DNA of 64,000 nt from Chaenocephalus aceratus (taxonomy: Eukaryota; Chordata; Actinopteri; Perciformes; Channichthyidae). The stretch spans positions 624,687 through 688,686 of the forward strand of contig JAMFTG010000049.1 in NCBI GenBank assembly GCA_023974075.1. Direction: 5' to 3'. A program made the translations under genes and the position numbers. How positions within the stretch are numbered: position 1 is the stretch's first letter; each line of letters begins with the position of its first letter. The notes beneath the pieces were generated by a model. That model had not been told where the DNA came from, searched no databases, and worked only from the letters and a program-made list of their open reading frames with translations. Of this stretch, positions 1 to 11,343 are shown one piece after another.

Positions 1-390
1 AAAAGTCTTACCCAAGGCTGAATCATAAACTAAAATGTATATTTATTAGGGCTGTCAGTCGATTAAAATAGTTAGTCCTCTGATGTTAGCAGGTGTACCG
101 ACTCCTCACACCATATCCTACATTTCCCCCAATCAGCTTTAGCAAAGCACCACCTGGTTATCTCACCTCCTTCCTGCATCTATACATTATTATTCACTTT
201 AGGAAGCACTGGATAATGGTCACTTCCTCCAGTGAGTTATTCAAAACAAACCATTCACATGAACCAAACAGTTTGACACTGTCAGATCCAGGCATGAGAC
301 GTTCCCCTGTGAACATCTACTCTTGTGCCATGTCCATCATTAAGGCATGCTAGTGTTCTTTCCTCCAGCATTTCCTCCACGATGTTTCCG

Positions 391-640
391 TTACTGTCTG
401 TATGGTTGCTGCCCATAGACGGTTGTGTGTTGAAAATCACCACACCAAACTTCCATCCTATGTTTATGTTCTGCTACATATTTAAATATATCAGTGGTTA
501 GATTTGGACATGGGTTGTATAAATTGATCATCCTGATGTTATCTTGTTTTCTAGGGTTGCAGATGTCCACTATAATACAGTCCATCCCATCAGGAGACTG
601 CACCTCCCTGTATGCCACACCATCTTTGAGAAATGACTGC
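391..640 (-). pseudogene. LINE endonuclease-domain fragment
   Basis: A minus-strand frame reads IVDICNPRKQDN and then MEVWCGDFQHTTVYG. This resembles the part of an apurinic-type endonuclease (EEP fold) of non-LTR retrotransposons that ends in a GDFN-AH-WG box. The Asn after GDF is Gln here and the box is imperfect, so the copy is decayed. There is no reverse transcriptase next to it; the fragment is isolated. It may belong to the I/Nimb-type LINE whose 3' end occurs near 42.1 and 46.7 kb, but that link is inference from general resemblance only. Confidence 0.5.
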
Positions 641-952
641 AGGATCTCAGGTCTGCAAAGTGGACAGGGAGGCGAGAAAGGCTTTTTGGAGTCTCAGAGA
701 CCAAGGTCCTGTACACTTCGCATCCATCGACTGCACGACTTCAGGTCTGCGATGTGGACAGTACACCTCAAATACATCACTACACAACCTGGGTATTTGA
801 AGATAAGGGGATGTTTATAATATGCTGCAAAACACAACAACTATGCAGGGTGACGAGTCTGTTTCAACAAGTCCTCCAACTCATACGACCAATTATGCCG
901 ATTGTTCAGGCTTAATACGTCCTGCTCCCGTTGAATGCAAACGTCACAGATG

Positions 953-1160
953 GACGTTTATTCACAAATAACCCTCTCTGGAAAATCCTAAATTGTAGGA
1001 TAGTTTGGCATTAAAACGCTTTTTGATTAGATTCCTAGCGAGAAGTGTAATTGTACTTTTAGAATCCACGTCCAGTGGATGTGTAGGATCTATAGTTCTA
1101 TAGATATTAGGAAGATGATCTGAGGTACGCGGCAGCCTCCATGTAAAGTCACGGGTTGAC
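953..1160 (-). pseudogene. Conserved unknown peptide, inverted copy 1
   Basis: The minus-strand frame ends with a block rich in identifiable positions: SDHLPNIYRTIDPTHPLD, then VDSKSTITLLARNLIKKRF, then GFSREGYL and a stop. The stop codon overlaps an AATAAA-like signal, as in copy 2. Copy 2 lies 0.9 kb away in opposite orientation and matches through the whole block, with mostly conservative changes. I do not recognise the family. It looks like the last coding exon of a real protein gene copied twice. Upstream coding sequence differs between the copies from just before the shared FTW motif. Confidence 0.5.
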
Positions 1161-2062
1161 ACAGAGGGCCTCATCATATAACTTTGCGTGGGGCCACAAG
1201 TTGGTTCTGACACACCCATATAAGTCTTTCAATTCCTCCAAATTGTCCTTACTATAAAATATATTATAAAAATATCCTTACTTTGTTGAAAGCAAACTTG
1301 AGCTTTTTAGCTAGCAAACGATTCAGTGGGATTCGAGGATGGAAGTTATAAAGATAGTCAACAGATGCCAAACTCTTCATTCCCTCTCTAACTCTCCTCT
1401 CGTTCACATCCCTCTGCAGACGAGTTGAAAAGTTCACATGCAAATTAGAGACTCTGCCAGCAGCGCTTTATGATCATCAGCGCTGACTCTTTCATTTGAA
1501 GACACCAGGTTAACCTCTGAATCGAAGTGGAGTAGAACAAAGTAGCATGCTGCTGTAACAAAAACATTTCCCAGCTTGGGATCAATAAAGTATCTTATCT
1601 TAAGATGATCGATGGATTCTGCCATATTTGCAACATGTGCTGTCCCATTCCAGTTTGGAAAGCCTGCCGTGGCTCCATTCCATTTCAAAGAGCTGTTGAG
1701 CTCAGCGTAACCTTGCTGCACTGCCACTCCAACATCCAATCACAGGGCTTGATGACTAATCACTTGGAAAGCAAGGCGGATGTTGTAGTCCCAAACGATA
1801 GCTGGGGATTCTGGGTAGTGTAGTGCCTTCGGAAACTGTAGTGTCAAACCTCCTATTTGTTTCTCTGAATCGAAGGTTAAAAACTCAAAAGCATTGCACA
1901 CCATTTAAACCAATCAGTGTTGTGTAATGAACAAGGATACACTGATGTGTGTTAGTGCACGAGTAATGCAGATATCACTGTGTACTCATTTGACAGTGAG
2001 GGAATATATCCGGTCTTATTGTGAAAACTTCGAGACCGGAAAAACTGTTTTCACCCACGCTA

Positions 2063-2272
2063 ACTTTACATGGAAGCTGCACACACGTTATCCTGGCGAG
2101 ACCTCAGATCATCTTCGTGATATCTATCACACTGTAGATCCTACACATCCACTGGACGTGGATTCTAAGAGTACAATATCACTTCTCTCCAGAAAGCTAA
2201 TCAAAAAGCGTTTTAATGCCAAACTCTTCCACAATGTAGGATTTTCCAGAGAGGGTTATTTGTGAATAAACG
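2063..2272 (+). pseudogene. Conserved unknown peptide, inverted copy 2
   Basis: The plus-strand frame reads FTWKLHTRYPGETSDHLRD, then IYHTVDPTHPLDVDSKST, then ISLLSRKLIKKRFNAKLF and GFSREGYL followed by TGA. AATAAA begins inside the stop region. It is the inverted partner of 953-1160. Differences between the copies are largely synonymous or conservative, suggesting both descend from a sequence that was under coding constraint. An upstream open stretch from 1927 may be unrelated read-through. Function unknown. Confidence 0.5.
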
Positions 2273-2619
2273 GGAGCATGTTGTTTCTCACACGACCACA
2301 CTTTAAAACGTGGCTATGGGTCGTAATCTAAGGGGCTTAAACAATCAACCTCTTTGGTCGTGTTTTGTAGGAGGGCAGGCTGGTCTGTTTCTAAGGCCTT
2401 TTATTTGTGGTAGTCTGATCATTTCAACAAGAGAATAGAATCAAACTGAAAACATCGTAAATATGTTCCAGATACATGAAGCAGATAATGAACAGTGAAA
2501 CTCGCTCATGGACTTTAAGGTGAAGACTTTAAGAAAAGGTTTTCCCACACTCTTTGTAGGAGCCATTTTATGGCTGTTGCTGGCGTCTCAGTTTACCTTA
2601 TTTATATGAATAGTGCAAT

Positions 2620-4630
2620 ATCAGGGTCTATGCAGGAATCCTGAAGTCAGATTTAATACCTTTGAAGACCTTTAAGACCCTTTCCATACATTTTAAGACC
2701 TCATCGCAACTTCCAGTTCTAACCGGTTACATTGGCGACACACTTTACCTCACATGTACTATATTGATTAGCTAAACAGAGTGCAGACAGACTAGCCTCC
2801 TCTCCACATGAACTTCACCCTCTCTGTGAAGGCCAGGGTTAATGCAGCATGCTGCTTTGCTGCTTCTGTGCTCTTTCATTCCAGTAGAACTCCTCAGAAA
2901 CCAGTAGAAACCAGTATTTGACCAATAAACAAAACAATTGACAAAACTTTGAACTATGAAATATATTAAACTTTGGTGAGCTTCAGCGGGGTAATGCCAT
3001 ATAGGAGCTCCCTCACAAACACCCAGGGGTTCAATTGGGCTGGGGCTGTCCGGGGCTAAGCCCGGCACAAGGACGATGCTCTGACGTCATCACCCTCACA
3101 CATTTGTCTACAAAAAATATATATGTTAAGACTTTTCTCGTTCTTAATATAGACTATATTTAGGGTCGATATGTGTTGACCTTACTTTAAAATAGCAGAT
3201 CTCTGTGACCGGATATAGTTTGGCTTAGACCCCGGCCCCACGAGGACGCATACAGTAAAACGCAAACGCAAAAAAGTCTTCCGTTCACACGCATTCGATT
3301 CATTAACGCGTCCGTTCACACTAGACCGCTGGAAATGCTGGAAACGCTGTAGTACATATGCCAGGCCTGTAAGTGGCGCTGCTGCAGCCACAAAATACAC
3401 CAAAAGCAGCGAAGAAGACCCCGGAGCATGGTTGCCCTTCTGTTTATTCTCCGCGGTGGACGGCGTGTTCTCCTGCTGTATATCTCTCAGGTATACCCCC
3501 CCCACCGAGCGGAGCAACGAAACTTAAAATAAGAAGCAGCATTTTATGGCACGCTATGCATGGGGCCACCTTTACCTCTTTCACACCAACGCAACTCCGG
3601 TTCAAGCTCCGTTGCAGAGCTTTTCAGGTTCAGAACCAGTTCGTCGGTTTAGCTCTGGCTCTTTTCACACCGGCCAGAGTCCGACTGGTAATGCGTCGTT
3701 GCCTCATCGTTTGCGTCATGGCATAACCTTTGCGTGCCTGCTTCATAAAGCCAAACCGCGCGGATGAAATCAGTTGCATTCATTTCTTATGGCTCTATCT
3801 GCAGCTTTTCCAGAGTCATTTCTGTGGTTTAGTTATATTCTTATAAAAAAGTGTACTGTCAATAAAGGTTTTTTTAAAACACAACTGCTTCCGAGGTCGG
3901 TCTTATTTCTTAAGGTGGACTGAACCATGAGTGTGGAGTAATGTTGTATCTTTCATTTAAATGAACTGTAACCTTCACCCAGGTATGTAACAGCTGTTCT
4001 CAAATGAACACGTGAAGTAAAGTTTAATATTTATAGATTTATAGATGTATAATGAGTTATAATGAGGTGATCAACGTGAATGCTCAGGTTCCACCTTAAC
4101 ACGCAGACACGTTGCTTCACCATGAGCAGAAACCTTTATATATACAGTCTATGGCAGAAACACTGAAACTCTTAAGTTTCTCCATCGTTGTGTACAAACT
4201 GGATAAAACGCGCTTGGTGTTGTTGTTCAGGAGTTGATATGCCCTGCCCCCGCCTCGACGTAAGCGTGACGTATGCGGTGCTTTTGCTTTGGCCGGACAA
4301 TTTTTGGTGCTTGAAAGGAACCGGATTCCGGAGCTAAGAGGCTGCTCCGCTGCGGTGTGAAGAGGAAAACCCGGTGCTTTTCAAGCTCCAGCTCCGAACC
4401 GGCCCTGAAACACCGTTGGTGTGAATGAGGTATCAGAGCCTCTCAGCCTGATACCTTGAGGGGGTTTCCCGACATGTCGTTGCAGTAAATTAAAGGGTGT
4501 TTCATGTTGTCGTTGTTGTGGACCTTCTTAATACCTTGGAAAATGCCGTTTAATACTTTTAATAGCCTTTTCGCTAAATTGATTTATCAACTTTTAATAC
4601 TTTTTAAGACCCCGCGACACCCTGAATGTT
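2620..4630. repeat. Possible large DNA-transposon shell with CAGGGT ends
   Basis: Sequence near 2632 begins CAGGGTCTATGC followed by a stretch of TTTAATACC and TTTAAGACC motifs. Near 4627 the same motifs recur and end in GACACCCTG, the inverse of CAGGGTGTC. This suggests one hAT-like element, split by inner insertions including the Harbinger MITE at 3574-4431. Terminal match is short and no target duplication was found, so this is tentative. Confidence 0.3.
3574..4431 (-). mobile_element. Harbinger-derived MITE (non-autonomous)
   Basis: The left end starts ACCTCTTTCACACCAACG and the right end finishes CGTTGG-TGTGAATGAGGT, forming terminal inverted repeats. The first 200 bases match the reverse complement of the end of the full element at 57499-61787: the GCAACTCCGGTTCAAGCTCC stretch, the GTCGGTTTAGCTCTGGCTC stretch and the CATAAAGCCAAACCGCGCGG stretch. 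The last 200 bases match that element's other end. The roughly 3.4 kb interior with both genes is missing, so this is an internally deleted derivative in opposite orientation. A clear 3-bp target duplication could not be assigned. Confidence 0.8.
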
Positions 4631-4768
4631 ATTTTGAACACTTGGTGGTGGGGTTATAAAAGGGGTCATAGGTGACAGGAGAGGAAGTGGACACAGGAGG
4701 AAGAGCATACCGATTCTACCAGACGGCCAGCCCAGACGATGCTCATACTACAACTATTGACAGTATAC

Positions 4769-5015
4769 TTAAACCTTGGTATGTAAAGCAATAAAACAGC
4801 GCGCTGTCGGCAGACGGACAGAAAACGAAACTCAAAGGAACAGTGAACATTATGCCTGTCAATTCTGACGTTACGTCAACAGATGGCGCTGTTGGGATGG
4901 GATCTGTAATGGAAAAAAGGATTACCCAACACAAGGCCAATAGATGGGAATTGTTTATTGTAAACTGTGAAAAAAACAAATATGCTTAATTGCGGCTCCT
5001 ACACTCTGAAACCCA
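4769..5015 (-). other. 3' UTR of C2H2 pseudogene copy (a)
   Basis: This segment is nearly identical to 25508-25755, which follows the 4-finger gene. On the minus strand it contains AATAAA within TTTACAATAAACAATTCCC downstream of the stop, a likely polyadenylation signal. The same signal follows the third zinc-finger exon at about 57178-57190. At 4769-4772 an intact TTAA marks the empty site for the element that abuts copy (b). Confidence 0.6.
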
Positions 5016-6040
<1,025 letters not shown>

Positions 6041-6289
6041 GAGAGAAAGTCAATCTAAAAAGCATAAATACACAAGTTAACACATATATCATACATGCAA
6101 TGGTCAGAAACTGTGGACAATACCCACAGGAGCAAGTTCAGGTGAAGTGTCTTGCCCAAGGACACACCGGCTTTACAGACGGGGGGTCCCAAGGCGCTCC
6201 CAGGCCAGCGAAGATATATAATCCCTCCACCTGGTTCCTAGGTCTACCCCTGGTCTCTTCCCAGCTGGACGTGCCTGGAACACCTCCCT

Positions 6290-6680
6290 AGGCTGCTGTG
6301 TGTATCTAGAGTATTATTATACACACTGTTCATACTGCTCACAGGCTGCTGTGTGTATCTAGTGTATTAATACAGACTGTTCATACTGCTCACAGGCTGC
6401 TGTGTGTATCTAGTGTATTAATACACACTGTTCATACTGCTGTGTGTATCTAGTGTATTAATACAGACTGTTCATACTGCTCTCAGGCTGCTGTGTGTAT
6501 CTAGTGTATTAATACACACTGTTCATACTGCTCTCAGGCTGCTGTGTGTATCTAGTGTATTATACACACTGTTCATACTGCTCTCAGGCTGCTGTGTGTA
6601 TCTAGTGTATTACTACACATGTTCATACTGCTCTCAGGCTGCTGTGTGTATCTAGTGTATTAATACACACTGTTCATAAT
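6290..6680. repeat. Tandem repeat, about 52-bp unit, about 8 copies
   Basis: The unit GGCTGCTGTGTGTATCTAGT plus GTATTAATACACACTGTTCA and TACTGCTCTCA is repeated head to tail. Units vary in length (one is short near 6437). Each unit carries a small palindrome TGTATTAATACA. No coding potential is apparent. Confidence 0.85.
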
Positions 6681-6873
6681 TTTTTATTTTGTAGCACTTT
6701 GAGTTTTGTTTACGCAAATGAAAAGTGCGCTTATAAATAAAATATATTATTATTATAAAGGAGATGCTTCAATATTAACAACTCAGGAGCTAACACGCTG
6801 AACAACCTTCATTACGTGTTAGCGGAAGAAAAGTCTGACAAAGATGAGGCTGTTAAACGGGCAGCGGATCTGG

Positions 6874-6884
6874 TGGAGAGAGAG

Positions 6885-6938
<54 letters not shown>

Positions 6939-6944
6939 GAGAGA

Positions 6945-6977
<33 letters not shown>

Positions 6978-7050
6978 GAGAGAGGAGAGGGAGAGAGGAG
7001 AGGGAGGAGAGAGAGGGAGAGGAGAGAGAGAGAAGAGAGAGAGAGAGAGA
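6874..7050. repeat. GA-rich microsatellite
   Basis: A purine tract of (GA)n with interspersed GGA units. Open frames across it on both strands are low-complexity artefacts (RE/ER or SL repeats). Following sequence to about 7530 has no recognisable gene. Confidence 0.9.
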
Positions 7051-7530
7051 CCTCCTGTCCTCTCAACTCTTATTAATCCGGTACCGGACAATTGTTATTT
7101 GCTCCTACTCTGAACCGAGTGTTGCTCCCGACCCGGCCTCTGGGCTGCACTTCCCGCCCGCCCCGTCTAACTGCACAGAAAGCGGCGAGATGCATTTAGG
7201 AATCCACAAGTAGAACCCAAACTAACACTTCTAAACGAACAATGGCGGACACGTACAATGTGCGAATGAGTTCTGCCTTTTGTAAACTGAATGTATCAAT
7301 TAACTTGTCAATACATCGGGGCCAAAACGTCCACTTGGCCGATTATCTTCCGTCACTGCATCGAGACCCGAATCGTCCACGACCGCATCGCAATGCATCG
7401 TAGAAACGTTATTTTCAACACCCCTATTGTTCGCCGGAAAAGTCGATTGAAAGATCTACTTGTCCGATATTGTAAATAACACGTCCCGGACGGTGGGACG
7501 TGTACTTTTCCGCACACTGGTCTGTATACG

Positions 7531-8612
7531 GTAGGGGTGTAACGGTTCACAAACATTTTGGTTCCGTACGTACCTCGGGTTTTAGGTCACGGTTCAGTCC
7601 GGTACGTTTTCGGTACCGCAGAAGAACAATTTTCACAAAAGATAAAAATATATCGTTTTTTAAATTATTATTAAACTGAATATTCACTCAAATAAATACA
7701 GAATCTAATGAAATGAACATTGAGGTGCAGCATGTGGATGAACTGAAATAACCTCATCTGAACTGCACTGTTCCTGAGCAGCAGCTTGGCATCAGGACTT
7801 GCTTGTCGTTGTGTTTTCATGTCGTCTAAAGAAAGATGAACTCGTCCACATGGCTGCAGAAAGGGCAGATCTGCTGGCACTAGCATGTCTCCTGCTGTGG
7901 AGAACACCCTCTCTAGGGACAGAGGCAGCACAGCCAGGTAGCGCTTTGCTACCATGGCAACACGAGGATTACTTGGCGTTGGTAATAGCTCTGGCTCGGT
8001 TGAACTCTCTGCGAGCGGTGGAGGGGCTACATGTTAGCGGGAGTTGGGTTTGCACTTCAGTCTGTTTTCTTTTGGTACCGGTGATATTCACGTTCGGTGA
8101 TGCCTTTTCAAATGAGTGAAGCTCGATGTATTGCCAGCCGCGTAATGTATAACTGGATAGTATCTTCATTATTTAAAATATAAGGTGTCTAAAAATGAAA
8201 ACCGTATTTTCAGTTTGGCAACCAAAAGCTGATGCCTGGCTGCCAGCCTGGCAACCACTTTTAAAAGTTAGCGTTGAGCCCTGCGGAGACTTCAATGATG
8301 CTGGAGCATTTTCGAGCTCAACTTTATCTGCGTTTGCCATTTCGAAGTTCCTCAAATTACTGGTTACATTTGAACGCATCCCTGTGACCAGCTTCTCATA
8401 GTATGCCTCTCGTCCAATGAAATGACTTGGCCCGGCCCGGAGCATGGGCTGCAGGAACATGCTACTCGAACACTGCCACGCAGCACCTGAGCTTACTTCC
8501 AAAACGTTTTTCACGTTCTCAATTTTTTTACGTTTAACGTTATATTCGTTTGGTACACACGTGTCCCGCACCCAATAATTTCGGTACGGGTACGTATACC
8601 GTTGCAGTGCAT
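7531..8612 (-). mobile_element. hAT element remnant, internally deleted
   Basis: The left end TAGGGGTGTAACGGTTCACA and the right end GTACGTATACCGTTGCAGTG form an imperfect inverted pair typical of fish hAT elements. On the minus strand near 7850-7950 a frame reads KRYLAVLPLSLERVFSTAGD, the hAT C-terminal dimerisation motif (SxxRVFSTAGD). Near 8270-8345 a frame reads MANADKVELENAPASLKSP, like the N-terminus that precedes a BED finger. The catalytic middle is absent, so the element is non-autonomous. Confidence 0.7.
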
Positions 8613-9123
8613 GACTTTAAGGATTAGCTTAGATGGCCTTGAGCCCAATAGAAATTGCCCTGAAAATTGCACGTGGACCAAATGGCACGAAGGGTTTGGG
8701 CCTCCCCCTAGAACATGTGTTCCGTTTCATGTTCATGTAACTGAAATCCAAATACAGAAAAAAGTTGTACAGATGTATTTTTGATCCACACATATTAGTT
8801 TTCCGGTTAAAACCTCTGCACCTGCAAACAACCCGCTCTCTGTGCACGGATCGCTGTGTGGGAAGTAATTTTTTCTAATCAGATTCTAAGCCAATGAGGG
8901 TAGATTTCTTGCGTTCATGACGTAGCGCTTCATGTAAGCATGTGCGCAGTCCGGAGCTGACAGCTCCATGGAACCTGCCTGCAGGGCTAATGTCAGGACA
9001 CCTCCACTCTCAGGACAGCGCCACTTTCCGAACCCTTGATGAATGCTTGTGTACAAAAACTGCAGGCAAAACCGTTTTAAATGTGTGTTTCCTGTGTGGC
9101 GGATACAGCTGCTTTATTTATGT
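8613..9123. other. Intergenic, no gene seen
   Basis: The stretch near 8687-8715 (CGAAGGGTTTGGGCCTCCCC then AGAACATGT) recurs at 29094-29120, marking a small dispersed repeat. Nothing else could be supported on either strand. Confidence 0.5.
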
Positions 9124-10045
9124 CTATTCAGACTCAGCTCTCTGATTAAAGCTTCTTTTAAATGTGGATCAAACCAAGGTAATGCTCTTTCAAAAGCTAA
9201 AAAGACTCCAGAGCCTGTTTTAGATATTGTAACTACGCAAGGAACAAAACTGAAGTTGTTGCCTGTTACAAACACCTTGGTATCTGGCTTGATGACTGTC
9301 TCTCTTTTAAACTTCATGCCAATAACCTGCTAAAAAAAACTGAGGGTTAGGCTAGGGTTCTTTTTCAGAAACACGTTCTGCTTCTCGCTTGAGGCCAGGA
9401 AAAGGCTCTGTGACCTTTGACCTGTGCTGGACTCTGGTGATCTGGTCTATATGAATGCACCTGCCAATTGCCTGGTCAGGTTAGATGCTGCGTATCACAG
9501 CGCTCTGAGATTTGTGACTAACTGTAAAGCATTAACCCATCACTGCACCCTGTATGCAAGGGCTGGTTTGCCTTCACTAACTGTACGGAGGCTCAGTCAC
9601 TGGTACATTTTTATTTACAAAGCCATGTTAGGGAAACTTCCATCTTATATCTGCTCCCTGATCTCACGGAGAGTTGTAAGTGGCTACTGCCTGAGATCGA
9701 ATGCTGTGGTTTTATTAAATGTGCCAACTGCTAGGACTGTCTTAGGGAAGCAGCTTCTAGATGCAGCTCCTCTGTCTTGGAACAGTCTGCAAATTAAATG
9801 GAACTGAACAATCTGGTGCCACTAAATGTTTTTAAAGCTCGATTGGATGCTACTCAATCAGAAGCTATTGGTACCTGTTTATGTGGATAATTATGTAAAT
9901 GATGCTGATGATGTCCTTTTGTTGTTTCTGTTTATGTTTTTATGTTTCATGTGAACTACTTGAGCAGTCTCCCTTGGAAAAGAGATCAATGATCTCAATG
10001 GGATTTTATCTGTATAAATAAAGGTTTGAAATGAAATGAAATGAA
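9124..10045 (+). mobile_element. 5'-truncated L2-like LINE, copy 1
   Basis: This matches the last 920 bases of the LINE at 42369-45797, starting at the CAGACTCAGCTCTCTG stretch and ending in the tail GTTTGAAATGAAATGAAATG. It retains the C-terminal RT segment (DIVTTQGTKL; HCTLYARAGLPSLTVRRLSH; WYIFIYKAMLGKLPSYICSL). Small deletions break the frame, for example a missing A in CTCTGATTAAAGC. Nothing upstream of the palm domain is present, as expected for 5' truncation during target-primed reverse transcription. Confidence 0.85.
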
Positions 10046-10320
10046 TGTCTGTATGAAGCTGTGTGAGTGTGGAGGGAGCAGCTACAGGTTAGCTTAGCCT
10101 AATCGATCAGTGCACTACGAAGCCAGTGCTAGACAGTGACCTATCAACGGGGGGGGGGCCGGGGCCGGGGCCGGGGGGCCCTATCAGGAAAGCTGGATCT
10201 AAGCGATATGAACCGCGAAGCACACAAAATGGCGACGTCAGAGTTCCCGTTAGCCGGAAAACCTAAATCTCTTCGGTCAAAATAATTTCCCTTTAGCGCA
10301 ATACCGCTTCAGTTGCGCCA
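10046..10320. other. Spacer with a G/C-only tract
   Basis: No gene is seen. A tract at about 10149-10181 consists only of G and C (GGGGCCGGGGCCGGGG) and could fold into a G-quadruplex, which is inference from composition. Confidence 0.5.
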
Positions 10321-10797
10321 CTTATGTGACAGACAAGTAGAGTATGTGACAGACAAGAAGAGTATGTGACAGACAAGAAGAGGATGTGACAGACAAGAAG
10401 AGGATGTGACAGACAAGAAGAGTATGTGACAGACAAGAAGAGGATGTGACAGACAAGAAGAGTATGTGACAGACAAGAAGAGGATGTGACAGACAAGAAG
10501 AGGATGTGACAGACAAGAAGAGTATGTGACAGACAAGAAGAGGATGTGACAGACAGAAGAGGATGTGACAGACAGAAGAGGATGTGACAGACAAGAAGAG
10601 TATGTGACAGACAAGAAGAGTATGTGACAGACAAGAAGAGGATGTGACAGACAAGAGAGTATGTGACAGACAAGAAGAGGATGTGACAGACAAGAAGAGG
10701 ATGTGACAGACAAGAAGAGTATGTGACAGACAAGAAGAGTATGTGACAGACAAGAAGAGTATGTGACAGACAAGAAGAGTATGTGACAGACCAGAAG
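10321..10797. repeat. 20-bp minisatellite, about 24 copies
   Basis: The unit TATGTGACAGACAAGAAGAG is repeated head to tail, with a T/G switch (GAGTATG versus GAGGATG) and a few 19-bp units. Because 20 is not divisible by 3 and the unit lacks stops on the minus strand, all three minus frames stay open through the array and give long Leu/Ser/Cys/His-rich open frames. These are artefacts, not genes. Confidence 0.95.
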
Positions 10798-11343
10798 AGT
10801 CAACTCTAATGTCTAACACGTAATGTGGAGAAAGAGATGTCCTGGATGGGTTGATTGTGCGTTGATCTGTTGGTAATGCCTCGGGGTTCCGGTGGGCATG
10901 TAAACAAATGCATAATGCTGCGCTATACTTTGCGGCCTCACCCGGTTGCATAGCGACACTTATTGTTCAGGTGTCTTTTAATAAGCAGGTAGTCTATCAT
11001 TAGCTAGAACTAGCTGCATCTGATCGATATGGACATAAACGCGAGTGAAGTCTGATCTGACGGGAGAGAGAGATCAGCTGCAGCGGTGAGCGGACAAAAC
11101 ACACACTTCAGGTTAGAATATCACACGTAGCTATTTAATGACCTCTCAAAACCGTAACTAGTTATAGATATGTTTAGTTTCACTGTCGGGTCCCTCATTA
11201 CTGGATCCGCGAGCTGCATGATACTGGCATGATAGATTGCCCGATGGGGCACCCAGCAGGTGAGGCTTCCTTGCCCGAGCTAGATACTAGACGGCCCCGG
11301 GCCATCGGGCAGTTCTTAATGTCGAGCCCTGCGTCACACCCCT
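10798..11343. other. Intergenic, no gene seen
   Basis: Unique-looking sequence without a supportable gene. Near 11230-11300 CCGATGGGGC and GCCATCGGGC lie in inverted order about 60 bases apart, possibly the end of a degenerate hAT-like element. Confidence 0.35.

Noticed and set aside
1434..1739. 101-residue minus-strand frame
   Set aside because: No recognisable motif; it overlaps sequence resembling dispersed-repeat DNA (GGGATCAATAAAGTATCTTA).
6812..7113. Open frames of 84-90 residues on both strands
   Set aside because: Pure products of the GA microsatellite (Arg/Glu or Ser/Leu repeats).
8173..8571. 132-residue minus frame as a stand-alone gene
   Set aside because: Only its C-terminal part resembles a hAT N-terminus; it lies inside a deleted hAT element.
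10293..10951. Three minus-strand frames up to 209 residues
   Set aside because: Created by a stop-free 20-bp tandem unit; the same peptide pattern appears in all frames.
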